Shown piece after piece: positions 16,977-26,483 of a DNA stretch of 64,000 nucleotides (position 1 is the stretch's first letter; each line of letters starts with the position of its first letter). Location: contig NZ_JACJVP010000025.1 of the NCBI RefSeq assembly GCF_014212125.1, positions 1 to 64,000 on the forward strand. Direction: 5' to 3'. Under the pieces are notes generated by a model. The model was given only the letters and a program-made list of their open reading frames with translations, ran no database searches and was not told the DNA's origin. A program made the translations under genes and the position numbers. This DNA is from Cohnella nanjingensis. GTDB taxonomy: Bacteria > Bacillota > Bacilli > Paenibacillales > Paenibacillaceae.

Positions 16977-17006
16977 AGTTTAAAGGTGTAACGATCGTTT
17001 AGTCAA
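16977..17006 (-). promoter_or_regulatory. Promoter of the TrpXYZ-type operon with internal palindrome
   Basis: TTGACT and TAAACT are separated by 18 bp on the minus strand. The spacer contains the perfect palindrome AACGATCGTT (16990-16999), well placed for a repressor. Confidence 0.5.
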
Positions 17007-17208
17007 TTCATTCGTTTAATTTGCAACGCGTTAAAGCAAAAAGTCGTCCGGGACCGCAAATGATCGGATCGCGACATGCGGTTTCTCTGTGAAAATACCA
17101 CAAACCGTCCGCGCGGCCCGCGTCCTCCGGGTTCCTATTGTGCCCGAAACTTGCCGCTCGCCGCCCCCTTTTTCAGGGCATGCGGCGGCTCATGCGGCGG
17201 TTCGGTGC

Positions 17209-18034
17209 GCTATAACGATAAAAAGTATCGTTGCGGCAGTTTATGAGGCGACGCGGCGGGCTGTAGCGATAAAAAGTATCGTTACAGCGGCGAATGAGGC
17301 GACGCGGCGGGCTGTAACGATAAAAAGTATCGTTACAGCGGCGAATGAGGGGGCGCGGCGGGCTGTAACGATAAAAAGTATCGTTACAGCGGTGGACGAG
17401 GCGACGCGGCGGGCTATAGCGATAGAAAGTATCGTTACTGCGGCGAATGAGGGGGGGTACAGCGGCGAATGAGGCGTCACGGCGAGCTGCAACGATAAAA
17501 TGTATCGTTACAGCAGTGTATGAGGCGACACGGCGGGTTGTAACGATAAAAAGTATCGTTACAGCGGCGGACGAGGCGCTACAGAGGGCTGTAGCGATAA
17601 AAAGTATCGTTACAGCGGCGTATGAGGCGGCGCGGCGGGCTGTAACGATAAAATGTATCGTTACAGCGGCGTATGAGGCAACACGGCGGGCTGCAACGAT
17701 AAAATGTATCGTTACAGCGGCGGACGAGGCGACGCGGCGGGCTGTAGCGATAAAAAGTATCGTTACAGTGGCGGACGAGGCGCTACAGCGGGCTGTAGCG
17801 ATAAAAAGTATCGTTACAGCGGTGTATGAGGCGACGCGGCGGGCTGTAGCGATAAAAAGTATCGTTACAGCGGCGAATGAGGCGACGCGGCGGGCTGTAG
17901 CGATAAAAAGTATCGTTACAGCGGTGTATGAGGCGACGCGGCGGGCTGTAGCGATAAAAAGTATCGTTACAGCGGCGAATGAGGCGGCGCGGCGGCTGTA
18001 ACGATAAAAAGTATCGTTACAGCGGCGAATGAGG
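17209..18034. repeat. Array 1: about 16 tandem 51-bp hairpin units
   Basis: Each unit has a 27-bp hairpin, arm CTGTAACGATA, five-base loop AAAAG or AAATG, arm TATCGTTACAG, followed by a roughly 24-bp spacer resembling CGGCGAATGAGGCGACGCGG. Left-arm variants are mainly A-to-G or T-to-C transitions that preserve or nearly preserve pairing. One unit near 17440-17475 is rearranged. The array begins six bases after the stop of the PhoD-like gene. Because 51 is divisible by three, long repetitive ORFs run through it in several frames; these are not credible genes. Confidence 0.95.
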
Positions 18035-18039
18035 CGCCC

Positions 18040-20052
18040 TCAATCCCAAGTCGATCTGTTTGCAAAATTCCACGTGCGCTCCTGCTCCCTGCCGTTCACT
18101 GTATAGAAATAATTGGTGACCGTCCTGTCCTGGAACGACGCCACGCCTAGATTGTGCTCGCCGACATACCTGGAGTTATAGATGTCGTTGACGCGCTGCC
18201 GGAAGAGCCGGCCCGGCTTGACCTCCTCCTTCGCCTTCCGCACGACGACTTTTCTCCCTTCGGCGAGGTCCCATTCCACGATCGCGAAGCCGTCGCTCTC
18301 CGCATCGCCCGAGAGCGTGCGGCCGTCTTCCGTCAGGATCGTTGCCGTATCCGGCGTTGTCAGATTGGCCGGAATTCTAGTGAAGGTATTGCTGGCGTAA
18401 TTTTTCAACGCGCTGCTCGTCAGCTGCAGAAACCTCGCCGACCATAACGGCTCATACGTCGGCGAAGCGCCGGACGGCGTCCGGGGCAGCGTCGTTCCCG
18501 AGGGCAGCCACTTGATCATCTCCCGCAGCGTCCGATCGTCGTAGACGACGGTCTTCATCGTCGAGGTGAACGCGTAGTGCACATCCCCCGAGAGGATGAC
18601 CACATCCCGGTCGGCCATCAGGTTGAGGAACAACAGGAGATGCCGCCGATTCGCCGACCAGCTCTCCAGATCGAGAAAATAAGGACCCGCGACCGCGGAG
18701 ACGGCGTTCTGCAATTCCTCGATCATCTTGAATCCGAATACCGGCGCCGCAGCGACGAGGACCAACGGCCAGTTTCGGTTCTGCCTCTTCAGCAAGGCGT
18801 CCAGCTTCTTTTTGGTCGTCGACCAGGAATCCGGGCTCTTCAGATATGCGGGCGCGCCTTCGTCGCTTCCGCGCTGCCCGTCCTTCATGCCGCGCTTCGT
18901 GCGGGTGTCGAGAAAGTAGATAAACGGATAGGTCGGCGTATGAAACTCCCAATCGCGCATAGACCAGAATAGGAGCTCAACGCGCTCATACTGCCGGTGA
19001 CGGTCGCGAATCCGATCGGCGATGTCGAATAGCGTCTTGTCGCCATACAGATCCGGGTCGTTCCCGTAGCCTTGGGCCAGCCAGTAGGCCATCAAGCCGT
19101 TGGCGATGATTCGGCGGCCCAACAGCCTGCTGTAGACCTCCTTCTGCCACTTTACGCACAAGTTCCAGTCGTCGGTAATGTCGTGATCGTCAAAGATCAT
19201 ATAAGTCGGAATGTTGGCCAGAAGCCGCCGCACGTTCCCCAAGGTGCTCGTAAAGGAATAGAGCGCGCCGAACGGGGCGGACCAATTGTTCACGTTCCAC
19301 ATCAACCCGTACATGGCCAAATACTCCGCGAACGTGACCAGATGATTGTCGCTCTCGCCCGACGTGAATTGGGCGTATTTGGTGACGAAGTCCTTTCTGC
19401 CGCCGACGCCCGGCAGCGGCGCCGCGATCGGCAGCTTCTCGGCATCCGCGCCTTCGATCCGCTTGGCGAGCGCCAGAATCTCCTTCATCGCGACGGGATC
19501 CACGTCGTCGGCATAGATCTGGTCGCCGCCCAGGCACAAGATGGCCGGCCGCTTGTCCAGATCGCCGAAGTTAGCGGCTATGAGCGCATCGCCCTTGAAC
19601 AGCGCGTCCGACCTGCCGCCTTGCTCGTCATGCATTTTTCGGCAAGATCCGTACATCACGTTCAACTTCTGAGCCGGGCTCTGCAAGAAGAACGTAGGAA
19701 GCTTGTTCTCCCCGTAAGCAAGGCCCATCCCGTCGGTTGCCACGATCGTCTCGAAAGGCGCGTAATCGGCATTCTCGTCCGCGTCTAGCACCCCGATGCT
19801 GTACTCCAGCAGCGTGCGAACCGGAAACGGCCGCCCCCTCTCGATCGGGGTCACCCGCCCGAAGTAAAAAAACAAATTCGCCGAGACCTGGATCGGCACG
19901 GGGGTATCGTCATGCCCCAGCCAATCGTCTTTCCCCCATTCTCTGACGGAAAATTTCAAGTTGATCGGCATGAACGTGGCCAGGCAAATGACGACAAGGT
20001 CTTGCTGCGCCCGCCGCAGCAGGGGACCGATAAAAATATCTTTGGCGTTCAT
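18040..20052 (-). CDS. PhoD-like metallophosphatase, cytosolic
   Basis: A 670-residue protein with the metal-binding motifs of the PhoD-like phosphatase family in order: 'LGGDQIYADD' (two-metal Asp), 'IFDDHDITDDW' and 'LSGDVHYAF'. Unlike classical PhoD (Tat-exported phosphodiesterase) it has no signal peptide, so it should act in the cytosol. The ATG at 20052 follows GGGGGAG at good spacing; upstream in-frame codons have no site. It lies 17 bp after the stop of a 915-residue protein and is probably cotranscribed with it. The region before the phosphatase core ('IGPLLRRAQQDLVVICLATF') resembles the N-terminal beta domain of other PhoD-like proteins. Substrate unknown. Confidence 0.85.
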   Translation of the reverse strand: MNAKDIFIGPLLRRAQQDLVVICLATFMPINLKFSVREWGKDDWLGHDDTPVPIQVSANLFFYFGRVTPIERGRPFPVRTLLEYSIGVLDADENADYAPFETIVATDGMGLAYGENKLPTFFLQSPAQKLNVMYGSCRKMHDEQGGRSDALFKGDALIAANFGDLDKRPAILCLGGDQIYADDVDPVAMKEILALAKRIEGADAEKLPIAAPLPGVGGRKDFVTKYAQFTSGESDNHLVTFAEYLAMYGLMWNVNNWSAPFGALYSFTSTLGNVRRLLANIPTYMIFDDHDITDDWNLCVKWQKEVYSRLLGRRIIANGLMAYWLAQGYGNDPDLYGDKTLFDIADRIRDRHRQYERVELLFWSMRDWEFHTPTYPFIYFLDTRTKRGMKDGQRGSDEGAPAYLKSPDSWSTTKKKLDALLKRQNRNWPLVLVAAAPVFGFKMIEELQNAVSAVAGPYFLDLESWSANRRHLLLFLNLMADRDVVILSGDVHYAFTSTMKTVVYDDRTLREMIKWLPSGTTLPRTPSGASPTYEPLWSARFLQLTSSALKNYASNTFTRIPANLTTPDTATILTEDGRTLSGDAESDGFAIVEWDLAEGRKVVVRKAKEEVKPGRLFRQRVNDIYNSRYVGEHNLGVASFQDRTVTNYFYTVNGREQERTWNFANRSTWD

Positions 20053-20069
20053 TCGACTCCCCCCGCCGC

Positions 20070-22817
20070 TCAGATCTGCCGTCCGGTCTTCGGATCGTAG
20101 ACGACTTCGACGGGAACGACCTGGTCGGTCGGGAGCACTTCGATCCATTGATCGAACACTTGGAAATGCCGGTCGGCATTGTTCGGATCGGGGTTCGCGT
20201 CGTTCGGGGCCACGCGGAATCCGCCCTTCAGCGGATAGAAGCCGTGCTCGAATACTTTCTCCACCGGGGTGGAGAGCACCTTGTTGTCATCGTTGATCTC
20301 CGCGGTCGGATAGGATTTGACCTGATTCGACTCTTCGGATTTCTCCTTCACCTCGAGGCAAAGGAAATCGATGGCTTGCCTGATCGTCACCGCCGCGGAG
20401 GGATCCAGTCCCAACTTCGCACGGATGACCGCAAGCTCCTCCTCCGGCGCGGCATAGGCCGCATCCAGCCCGTCGGAGCCTTCGACGTTGGCATTCTGCA
20501 GCCAATTCAAGGCCGCTTGTTCCTTTCCGGGGCGAATCGGGATGACGGCTTTGACCCACGGCGCGTTCAGGAACGCATTGCGCAGATTGTCGCCGTCCAG
20601 CTGCAGCAGCCAGCCTAGCGAGCTGCCCATCGGCGCCGGAGCGGACTTCTCGGTGATGAGGTAATTGTCCTGCCGCATGGCGCTGTCGCTCCAGGCCACG
20701 ACGCTGCCGTCCAGCTGCGATTGGAGATCCGGCAGATTGAGGTGCTGATAGGCGCGGGGCTTCCACCATTCCGGCGCGACGAAGTAGAGCATCTTGTCGA
20801 TATCGAAGATGGAGAGCAGCAATTCCGAGAGGACGTGCCGGGTGCTGTCGCTGGCCGAATGGTATTGGAATCCGGTCATTAAGGAACCGATCAGTTTGCG
20901 GTAAACGATAATGCGTTCCTCTTCCCGCAGCTCTTCGAAATTGCGTTTGGCGATCCCGCGGGCAAGCTCGACGCGCTCCTTCGCGGATTTGATGAACGTT
21001 TCTTTCGTGATGCGGTCATTTTCGGCGGTAGCCGCTTCTCCCTTCAGTTTCTTGGCGGTATTCGCGGCGGCGATTTCCGCCTTTTTGGCCGCGCTGGCCG
21101 TGCACTTCACGACCGTTCCGACCGTAAAGTCGATGCGTTGATTCCACTCGATGCCTCCCGGCCCCGTGATAACGCCGATCTCGATTTGTCCGCCCGTCGC
21201 GAAGCGGGCTCCGAACGCCCAGACGCCCGTGAAGTCTTCGCCGGAGCCGGACATTTGCGCGGCCGGAAAGACGCCGGCTTCTTTGACGATCTCGAAGCCT
21301 TCCGGCGCTGCGGGAGGATCCACCGTCGCCACCGTGACGAAGCCGTATTTTCTCGAACCTCCGAAATTCCACTGCGCGTTCGTCTTCAACGGGATAAATT
21401 GGTCCGGGGGCACGGGAATCTCGGTCTGATCCGGAATCGGGAGCAGATTGGCCGGCTGCGCGATATGTATCAGATTGGCCAAGCCGAGGCTGTCGCCGGG
21501 TTCGTCCACATACGCCTCCCAACACAAATAGGTGCCGACGTCCTGCACCTGAACGCCCACCTGCCTCATCTTTCTGCGCAGCTCGTAGTTGATCAGCTTC
21601 TCTGTAGTGTTGGTCAACACGTAACGCTTGCTGGAGGTATCCGTCGTCTCCGTGATCGTCTTGAACGTCGACTTGTAATTTTCCCGGATTTCGCTGGACA
21701 GCTTCTCGCTCTGCTGACGCATCTTCTTGTGGGTCGTCTCCCGCGCCACCTGCTGGGTCTTGTCCATGTTCAGGCTGGCGGTGGCCGAAGCGCTGCCCGT
21801 CCCCCAGGATTGGTTGACCGTCGTCGTAATCCCGAGCTTCAAGTCGTCCTTGTTGTCCTGCTTGACCGCTTCGCTGATTTCGTCCTGATCCGTCGTGCTC
21901 GATTCGGTTTTTTTGGTCGTCTCCACGGAGATCTCCGTCGTCTTCTCGATGATCGTCTTGCGCGTGCTGACCTCGATCAATTCGACGGTGGCGCCCGGAC
22001 TCAGCCACACATGGCCGGTCGGCGTCCCGAGAAAGGTGTCCAGCTCGAAAAAATACTGCCGATACAAGTGGACGATGCCGAGCGGGGACAACGAGACGTC
22101 CTTCACGTCCTTCTTCGGGTCGAAGGAGAGATAGGGATCGTCGAAGTCGACATCCGTTTGGGAAAGGGCGTCGAAAAAGCCCGCTTTGGCATCTACGTTC
22201 AAATTGGCATAAAAAAGATCCAAAAGCTCGGCTACGCGCTCGTTGTTGAACAGCTCCGAAAGCACGCCGGCGATGACGGCCTCGTTCTCGATCGCTTTCT
22301 TCGTCTCCTCCTTGCTCTGCTCGCGCAGGCGATTCATCAACTCGGGATCGTTGCCGTTCGCTCTGGCGATCCGTTTGCAAGCATCCATGGAGGCTTGGTT
22401 GTACGTCTCCAATACTTGACGCTGCAAAATATCCCGAAGCACCTCTTCGCTGACGATTTTTTTCCACTCCTCGACGTTCCGGGGGATGCCTCCGAATTCG
22501 CGGAGCATCGCGCTTACCGCCTGCAGCACGATCGAATCTTGCTGCTTCAGAAAGGGTCCCGCAAAGCCGGCGGGCCTCAGGTCCGGCGCCGATACGTAGC
22601 AGTCTTGATTGACGTCGATCGGAGCATTGTTGGCCAGGTAACGCTGCAGCCTCGGCAACAAGGCGCTTTGGTCGAACTTGAGGTTGGCATGGAGCTTGTT
22701 CAGCACGCGTTTCGATTTCCACCCGATCAAGGACTGGTGTACGCCGAAGAGCTCGCTGGCATAGGGCAATACGGATTGATACTCGATCAGGTCGGTGATT
22801 CGCTTCACGTTTGTCAT
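20070..22817 (-). CDS. Large unrecognised protein, operon partner of the PhoD-like enzyme
   Basis: I do not recognise this 915-residue protein. It has no signal peptide or obvious membrane helix. Residues about 130-200 are helical and charged. Around 275-410 there is a striking Thr/Ser/Lys/Glu-rich section ('EKTTEISVETTKKTESSTT'), then a Gly/Ser/Thr alternating stretch ('LGITTTVNQSWGTGSASATA'), then a long charged helix rich in Lys/Glu/Gln. This is followed by a conserved-looking 'TNTTEKLINYELRRKMRQVG' and 'VQVQDVGTYLCWEAYVDEPG'. A second helical, Lys/Glu-rich region spans about 580-640. GGGAGAAG precedes the ATG. The stalk-plus-amphipathic arrangement could suggest a self-assembling or membrane-active protein, but that is speculation. 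Confidence 0.85.
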   Translation of the reverse strand: MTNVKRITDLIEYQSVLPYASELFGVHQSLIGWKSKRVLNKLHANLKFDQSALLPRLQRYLANNAPIDVNQDCYVSAPDLRPAGFAGPFLKQQDSIVLQAVSAMLREFGGIPRNVEEWKKIVSEEVLRDILQRQVLETYNQASMDACKRIARANGNDPELMNRLREQSKEETKKAIENEAVIAGVLSELFNNERVAELLDLFYANLNVDAKAGFFDALSQTDVDFDDPYLSFDPKKDVKDVSLSPLGIVHLYRQYFFELDTFLGTPTGHVWLSPGATVELIEVSTRKTIIEKTTEISVETTKKTESSTTDQDEISEAVKQDNKDDLKLGITTTVNQSWGTGSASATASLNMDKTQQVARETTHKKMRQQSEKLSSEIRENYKSTFKTITETTDTSSKRYVLTNTTEKLINYELRRKMRQVGVQVQDVGTYLCWEAYVDEPGDSLGLANLIHIAQPANLLPIPDQTEIPVPPDQFIPLKTNAQWNFGGSRKYGFVTVATVDPPAAPEGFEIVKEAGVFPAAQMSGSGEDFTGVWAFGARFATGGQIEIGVITGPGGIEWNQRIDFTVGTVVKCTASAAKKAEIAAANTAKKLKGEAATAENDRITKETFIKSAKERVELARGIAKRNFEELREEERIIVYRKLIGSLMTGFQYHSASDSTRHVLSELLLSIFDIDKMLYFVAPEWWKPRAYQHLNLPDLQSQLDGSVVAWSDSAMRQDNYLITEKSAPAPMGSSLGWLLQLDGDNLRNAFLNAPWVKAVIPIRPGKEQAALNWLQNANVEGSDGLDAAYAAPEEELAVIRAKLGLDPSAAVTIRQAIDFLCLEVKEKSEESNQVKSYPTAEINDDNKVLSTPVEKVFEHGFYPLKGGFRVAPNDANPDPNNADRHFQVFDQWIEVLPTDQVVPVEVVYDPKTGRQI

Positions 22818-23081
22818 CGGGGCGCTTCTCCCATCGTTCTGAATTTTTGCCGTCCATACGGGCGTGCCAAAATAGAGCGCAGATCGGCCTGACAGGTTGT
22901 GAGCTTGGCGGTCGTGAAAATTGTGGGAAGATGCAGGATGTTAGGGGATTGCCTTGCCCTGCACATGATGAAGGGAGGTTCGTTCATAAGCTGTTGGGAG
23001 AAGCATTCGCGGGAAAGCATCCGATATCCTGCATGAGACGACGGCAGCAAGCGAAAAGCGACCCAAAGGCCTAGAAGAAAT
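22818..23081. other. Intergenic, no gene seen
   Basis: Between the 915-residue gene start and the oligopeptide-operon terminator I see only the ribosome site of that gene. No promoter consensus or RNA structure stands out. Confidence 0.4.
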
Positions 23082-23126
23082 AAAACCAAACGCCTAAGGG
23101 ACGAGGACGTCCCGGGCGTTTGGTTT
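23082..23126 (-). terminator. Terminator of the oligopeptide ABC operon
   Basis: A long hairpin: AAACCAAACGCC pairs with GGCGTTTGGTTT, with an inner GGGACG/CGTCCC stem. On the minus strand it ends in TTTTATTT. It follows the last gene of the operon. Confidence 0.8.
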
Positions 23127-23151
23127 GAGATAAGTCCCTGATACGCAAGCC

Positions 23152-23592
23152 TTAAGCCCGCGCCGGTTCGATCCGATAGCGATCGGACTCGCCAGCCGCG
23201 GGGCTGATCGTCCAGCCGTACGACAGCACGGACGCGAGGCGATCCCGCTCTGTGGGCGACAGCCGGGCCGTCACCGACTCGTTGCCGGGATCGCGCACGA
23301 CCTCGGGCTCTTGGCCCAGCACGACGAAGATCCAGCTGCGGATGCCGCCGATCGTGTTGTACTTGATCTGGTACCCCATCTTCACCGCCGCCTCGAAGGT
23401 CTCCGGCTCCCGGTTCGCAAAGGCCGTCAGATCGCCGTATTCGAAGCGGAAGTCGCTCTCGTCCGTCGGCGTCTCCCCGCTCCGCACCCGGCGGATCAGT
23501 TCGTCGTCGGAGCAGCCGAGCGCGCGCAAGGACTCGACCAGCAAGGCGTCCCACTGGGACAGTTTGATCTTCGTTGGATTGGATGCCGTCAT
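23152..23592 (-). CDS. Uncharacterised 146-residue protein, last gene of the opp operon
   Basis: A small soluble acidic protein without signal peptide. I chose the ATG at 23592 because AGGAGG lies nine bases upstream; an in-frame ATG at 23616 overlaps that site. The N-terminal half ('KLSQWDALLVESLRALGCSD') is helical. The C-terminal half contains 'GYQIKYNTIGGIRSWIFVVLG' and ends in a basic/acidic tail. I do not recognise the family. Position after oppF, before a strong terminator, suggests cotranscription with the peptide importer. Confidence 0.75.
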   Translation of the reverse strand: MTASNPTKIKLSQWDALLVESLRALGCSDDELIRRVRSGETPTDESDFRFEYGDLTAFANREPETFEAAVKMGYQIKYNTIGGIRSWIFVVLGQEPEVVRDPGNESVTARLSPTERDRLASVLSYGWTISPAAGESDRYRIEPARA

Positions 23593-23673
23593 CGCTTGTG
23601 TCCTCCTCTGTCTCACCTGATATGTCCAAATCCCGCCGCGCGCCCGGCCTCCTCGCGGCAGAACAGCCGCCGT

Positions 23674-24585
23674 TCACTCCGGCAGCGCCACGAAGTGCCC
23701 CGGGCTCGCTTCCCGCAGCGCATGTGCTTCGCTGTCCGCCGTCTCGCCGGTCCAAGCGATGCGCTCGCTGACCGCATGCGGGTCCGGGACCGGGATCGCG
23801 GAGAGCAGCGCCTTCGTGTACGGATGCAGCGGATTGTCGTACAGCTCGTCGCTGTCCGCCACCTCGACCAGCCGCCCGCGGTACATGACGCCGATCCGGT
23901 CGGAGATATGCCGCACCATCGACAGGTCGTGCGCCACGAACAGATACGTGAGGCCGAATTCGGACTGCAGATCCTCCAGCATGTTCACGACCTGCGCCTG
24001 CACGGACACGTCGAGCGCGGAGATCGGCTCGTCGCAGACGACGAAGTCCGGACGGACCGACAGCGCCCGCGCGATCGAGATCCGCTGGCGCTGACCGCCG
24101 CTGAATTCGTGCGGGTATCGGTACAGGTGCTCGCGCTTCAGCCCGACGCGCTCCAGCAGCGTCGCCACCGCTTCCTTGCGTTCGTCGCCCGGATACAGCC
24201 CGTGGATGTTCATCGGCTCGCCGATCAGCTCGAGCACGTTCATGCCGGGGTTCAGCGAGGAGTACGGATCCTGGAAGATGGACTGAATCCGTCTGCGGAA
24301 CGGCTTCAGCTGCTTCTCCCCGAGCTTCGTCAGATCCTGGCCGTCGAAGCGGACCTCGCCGTCGGTGTAGTCGTACAGCCGCAGGAGGCAGCGGCCGACC
24401 GTGGACTTGCCGCTCCCCGACTCCCCGACGAGCCCGAACGTCTCGCCCCGGCGGATCTGGAAGCTGACGCCGTCCACGGCCTTCAGCACTTCGGTCGTGC
24501 GTCCCCACAGGTCCTTGCTTTTGGAGAAGTGCTTCTTCAGGTTCCGCACGTCGACCAACACTTTGCGTTCTGCGCCTTCAGACAT
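23674..24585 (-). CDS. Oligopeptide/dipeptide ABC transporter ATPase (OppF/DppF type)
   Basis: A 303-residue ATPase. Walker [10 protein letters not shown], signature '[16 protein letters not shown]', Walker B '[12 protein letters not shown]' and a switch His in '[12 protein letters not shown]'. The C-terminal oligo_HPP-type extension ('[19 protein letters not shown]') is present but lacks the usual Cys-rich segment. The ATG at 24585 follows GGGGAGG; the frame stays open upstream to 24612. It overlaps the end of the OppD gene by eight bases. Confidence 0.93.
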   Translation of the reverse strand: MSEGAERKVLVDVRNLKKHFSKSKDLWGRTTEVLKAVDGVSFQIRRGETFGLVGESGSGKSTVGRCLLRLYDYTDGEVRFDGQDLTKLGEKQLKPFRRRIQSIFQDPYSSLNPGMNVLELIGEPMNIHGLYPGDERKEAVATLLERVGLKREHLYRYPHEFSGGQRQRISIARALSVRPDFVVCDEPISALDVSVQAQVVNMLEDLQSEFGLTYLFVAHDLSMVRHISDRIGVMYRGRLVEVADSDELYDNPLHPYTKALLSAIPVPDPHAVSERIAWTGETADSEAHALREASPGHFVALPE

Positions 24586-25597
24586 CTGCATCCTCCCCTT
24601 CCGCTTTGACATCCGCTACGGTCGGGTGATCCTTCTCCGCCAGCCAGCAGAGCGAGCGGTGCCCCGGCCCGATGTGAAACATCGGGGGCAGCTCCTTGCA
24701 CTTGTCCATCGCGTGCGGACAGCGCGTGATGAACGGGCAGCCCGGCGGCGGATCGAGCAGATCGGGCGGCGTCCCCTCGATCGGCACGAGCCGCTCGCGC
24801 GTGCCGCCGCCCCGCTTCGGCACCGAGCGGAGCAAGCCGATCGTGTACGGGTGCTGAGGGCGGTAGAAGATATCCTCGACCGGCGCCTCCTCCATGATCA
24901 TGCCCCCGTACATGACGATGACGCGCGTGCAGACTTGCGCGACGACGCCAAGGTCGTGGGTGATGAGGATGACGGCCGTATCGGGATTGTCTTTGAGCCG
25001 CTTGAACAGCTCGAGGATCTGCGCCTGGATCGTCACGTCGAGCGCGGTCGTCGGCTCGTCGGCGATGAGCAGCTCCGGCTGGCAGGAGAGCGCCATCGCG
25101 ATCATGACGCGCTGGCGCATGCCGCCGCTGAATTCGTGCGGGTACTGGCGAATGCGGCGCTCCGGCTCCGGGATGCCTACCTCGCGCAGCAGCCGGATCG
25201 CCTCCTCGGTCGCGGCATCCCGGCTCAGCCCGCGATGCCTGCGGATGACCTCGGTCATCTGCTCCCCGATCTTCTTGACCGGGTTGAGCGAGGTCATCGG
25301 ATCCTGGAACACCATCGCGATCTGATTGCCGCGGATCTTCCGCCACTTCCGCTCGGAGAGACCCGTGAGATTTTCCCCGCGGAATTCGATCTCGCCCCCG
25401 ATCACTTCGCCCGGAGGCTGGATCAAGGACATGATCGCCTTGGCCGTCACGCTCTTGCCGCTGCCGGATTCTCCGACGATGCCGACGGTCTCGCCGGCAT
25501 CGATGTGGAAGCTGACGCCGCGAACCGCCTGATTGTCCCCGTCGCGGGTATGGAACGATACGCGCAAGTCGCGGGCGGTCAATAACCGTTCTGTCAT
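24578..25597 (-). CDS. Oligopeptide/dipeptide ABC transporter ATPase (OppD/DppD type)
   Basis: A 339-residue ATPase with Walker [10 protein letters not shown], signature '[16 protein letters not shown]', Walker B '[12 protein letters not shown]' and '[10 protein letters not shown]'. The C-terminal oligo_HPP region contains Cys residues in '[17 protein letters not shown]', as in OppD/DppD iron-sulfur or zinc-type extensions. It is part of a complete five-gene importer read on the minus strand. Confidence 0.93.
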   Translation of the reverse strand: MTERLLTARDLRVSFHTRDGDNQAVRGVSFHIDAGETVGIVGESGSGKSVTAKAIMSLIQPPGEVIGGEIEFRGENLTGLSERKWRKIRGNQIAMVFQDPMTSLNPVKKIGEQMTEVIRRHRGLSRDAATEEAIRLLREVGIPEPERRIRQYPHEFSGGMRQRVMIAMALSCQPELLIADEPTTALDVTIQAQILELFKRLKDNPDTAVILITHDLGVVAQVCTRVIVMYGGMIMEEAPVEDIFYRPQHPYTIGLLRSVPKRGGGTRERLVPIEGTPPDLLDPPPGCPFITRCPHAMDKCKELPPMFHIGPGHRSLCWLAEKDHPTVADVKAEGEDADV

Positions 25598-25637
25598 GTC
25601 GTCTTCACTCCTTCTGTGCCGCGGTTACTCCGCCGGA

Positions 25638-26483
25638 CTACCTGCGCCCGAGCTTCGGCTCGAAGCCCACGCGCAGAATATCGCCCAGGATGTTAAAGCT
25701 TAATACGGTTAACAAGATCAAGAGGCCGGGGAACAAAGCCAGATGCGGCGCATACGCGACGTACCCCTGGGCATTGTTCAGCATGCTCCCCCACGTGGCG
25801 TTCGGCGGCTGCACCCCGAAGCCGAGGAAGCTCAGCGATGACTCCATCATGATCGCGGAAGCGATATTGTTAGTCGCGCCTACGATAATGACGGGCACGA
25901 GGTTCGGCAGAATATGCTTCGAGACGATCCCGAACGCGCTCTGCCCCGACGCCTTGGCGTAGAGGACGTATTCGCGCGTCTTGAGCGACATCGTCTCCGC
26001 CCGGACGATCCGGGCGATGTTCATCCACATGAGCAGGGCGATGATGACGATGATGTTGCCGACGCTCGGATGCAGGAACACGCTCAGCAAGAGCAGCACG
26101 AGGAAGGAAGGGATGGATAAGAACACTTCCAGAATCCGCATCAGGAGATTGTCGAGACGGCCGCCGAAGTAGCCGCTCACGACGCCGATGACGACGCCGA
26201 TCCCGGTCGCGATGATCATCGAAGCGAAGCCGACGAGGAGCGACACCCGTCCGCCGTACAGCGCCCGCGTGAAGTAATCGCGGCCGTAGTCGTCCGTCCC
26301 GAACCAATGCTTGGCGTTCGGCGATTGGAGCTTCGCGGTCACGTCCAGCTGGTTCGGGTCGATCGGCGACAGGAAGGCGAAGATCGCGCTGAGCGTGAAC
26401 ACGGCCAGGATGACGATCGCGACGATGCCGAATTTGTTCGCCAGCAGCTCGCTGCGGAGATTCTGCCATCGGGTGCGGTTCAT
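25638..26483 (-). CDS. Oligopeptide/dipeptide ABC permease (OppC/DppC type)
   Basis: A 281-residue inner-membrane permease: short cytosolic N-terminus, one membrane segment, then the 'HWFGTDDYGRDYFTRALYGGRVSL' signature of OppC/DppC and a BPD_transp_1 core. The ATG overlaps the stop of the OppB gene (ATGA). The frame stays open far upstream, but that part is a shadow of OppB. Confidence 0.93.
   Translation of the reverse strand: MNRTRWQNLRSELLANKFGIVAIVILAVFTLSAIFAFLSPIDPNQLDVTAKLQSPNAKHWFGTDDYGRDYFTRALYGGRVSLLVGFASMIIATGIGVVIGVVSGYFGGRLDNLLMRILEVFLSIPSFLVLLLLSVFLHPSVGNIIVIIALLMWMNIARIVRAETMSLKTREYVLYAKASGQSAFGIVSKHILPNLVPVIIVGATNNIASAIMMESSLSFLGFGVQPPNATWGSMLNNAQGYVAYAPHLALFPGLLILLTVLSFNILGDILRVGFEPKLGRR

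Noticed and set aside
16935..17200. T-box leader for the TrpXYZ-type operon
   Set aside because: Looked for the conserved T-box sequence, a specifier loop and an antiterminator upstream of the SBP; none is recognisable.
17089..18001. Repetitive-protein ORFs (17-residue repeats) in arrays 1, 2 and 4
   Set aside because: A 51-bp period keeps frames open on both strands at once. None has a ribosome site, and substitutions track the hairpin rather than codons.
17209..18034. CRISPR array
   Set aside because: Regular palindromic repeats with spacers, but spacers are nearly identical within each array, and no cas gene is in the window.
20070..22817. Phage tail or contractile-injection protein
   Set aside because: Large size and stalk-like region raised the idea, but no sheath, tube, baseplate or other phage genes are nearby. 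Without a homology search I do not make this call.
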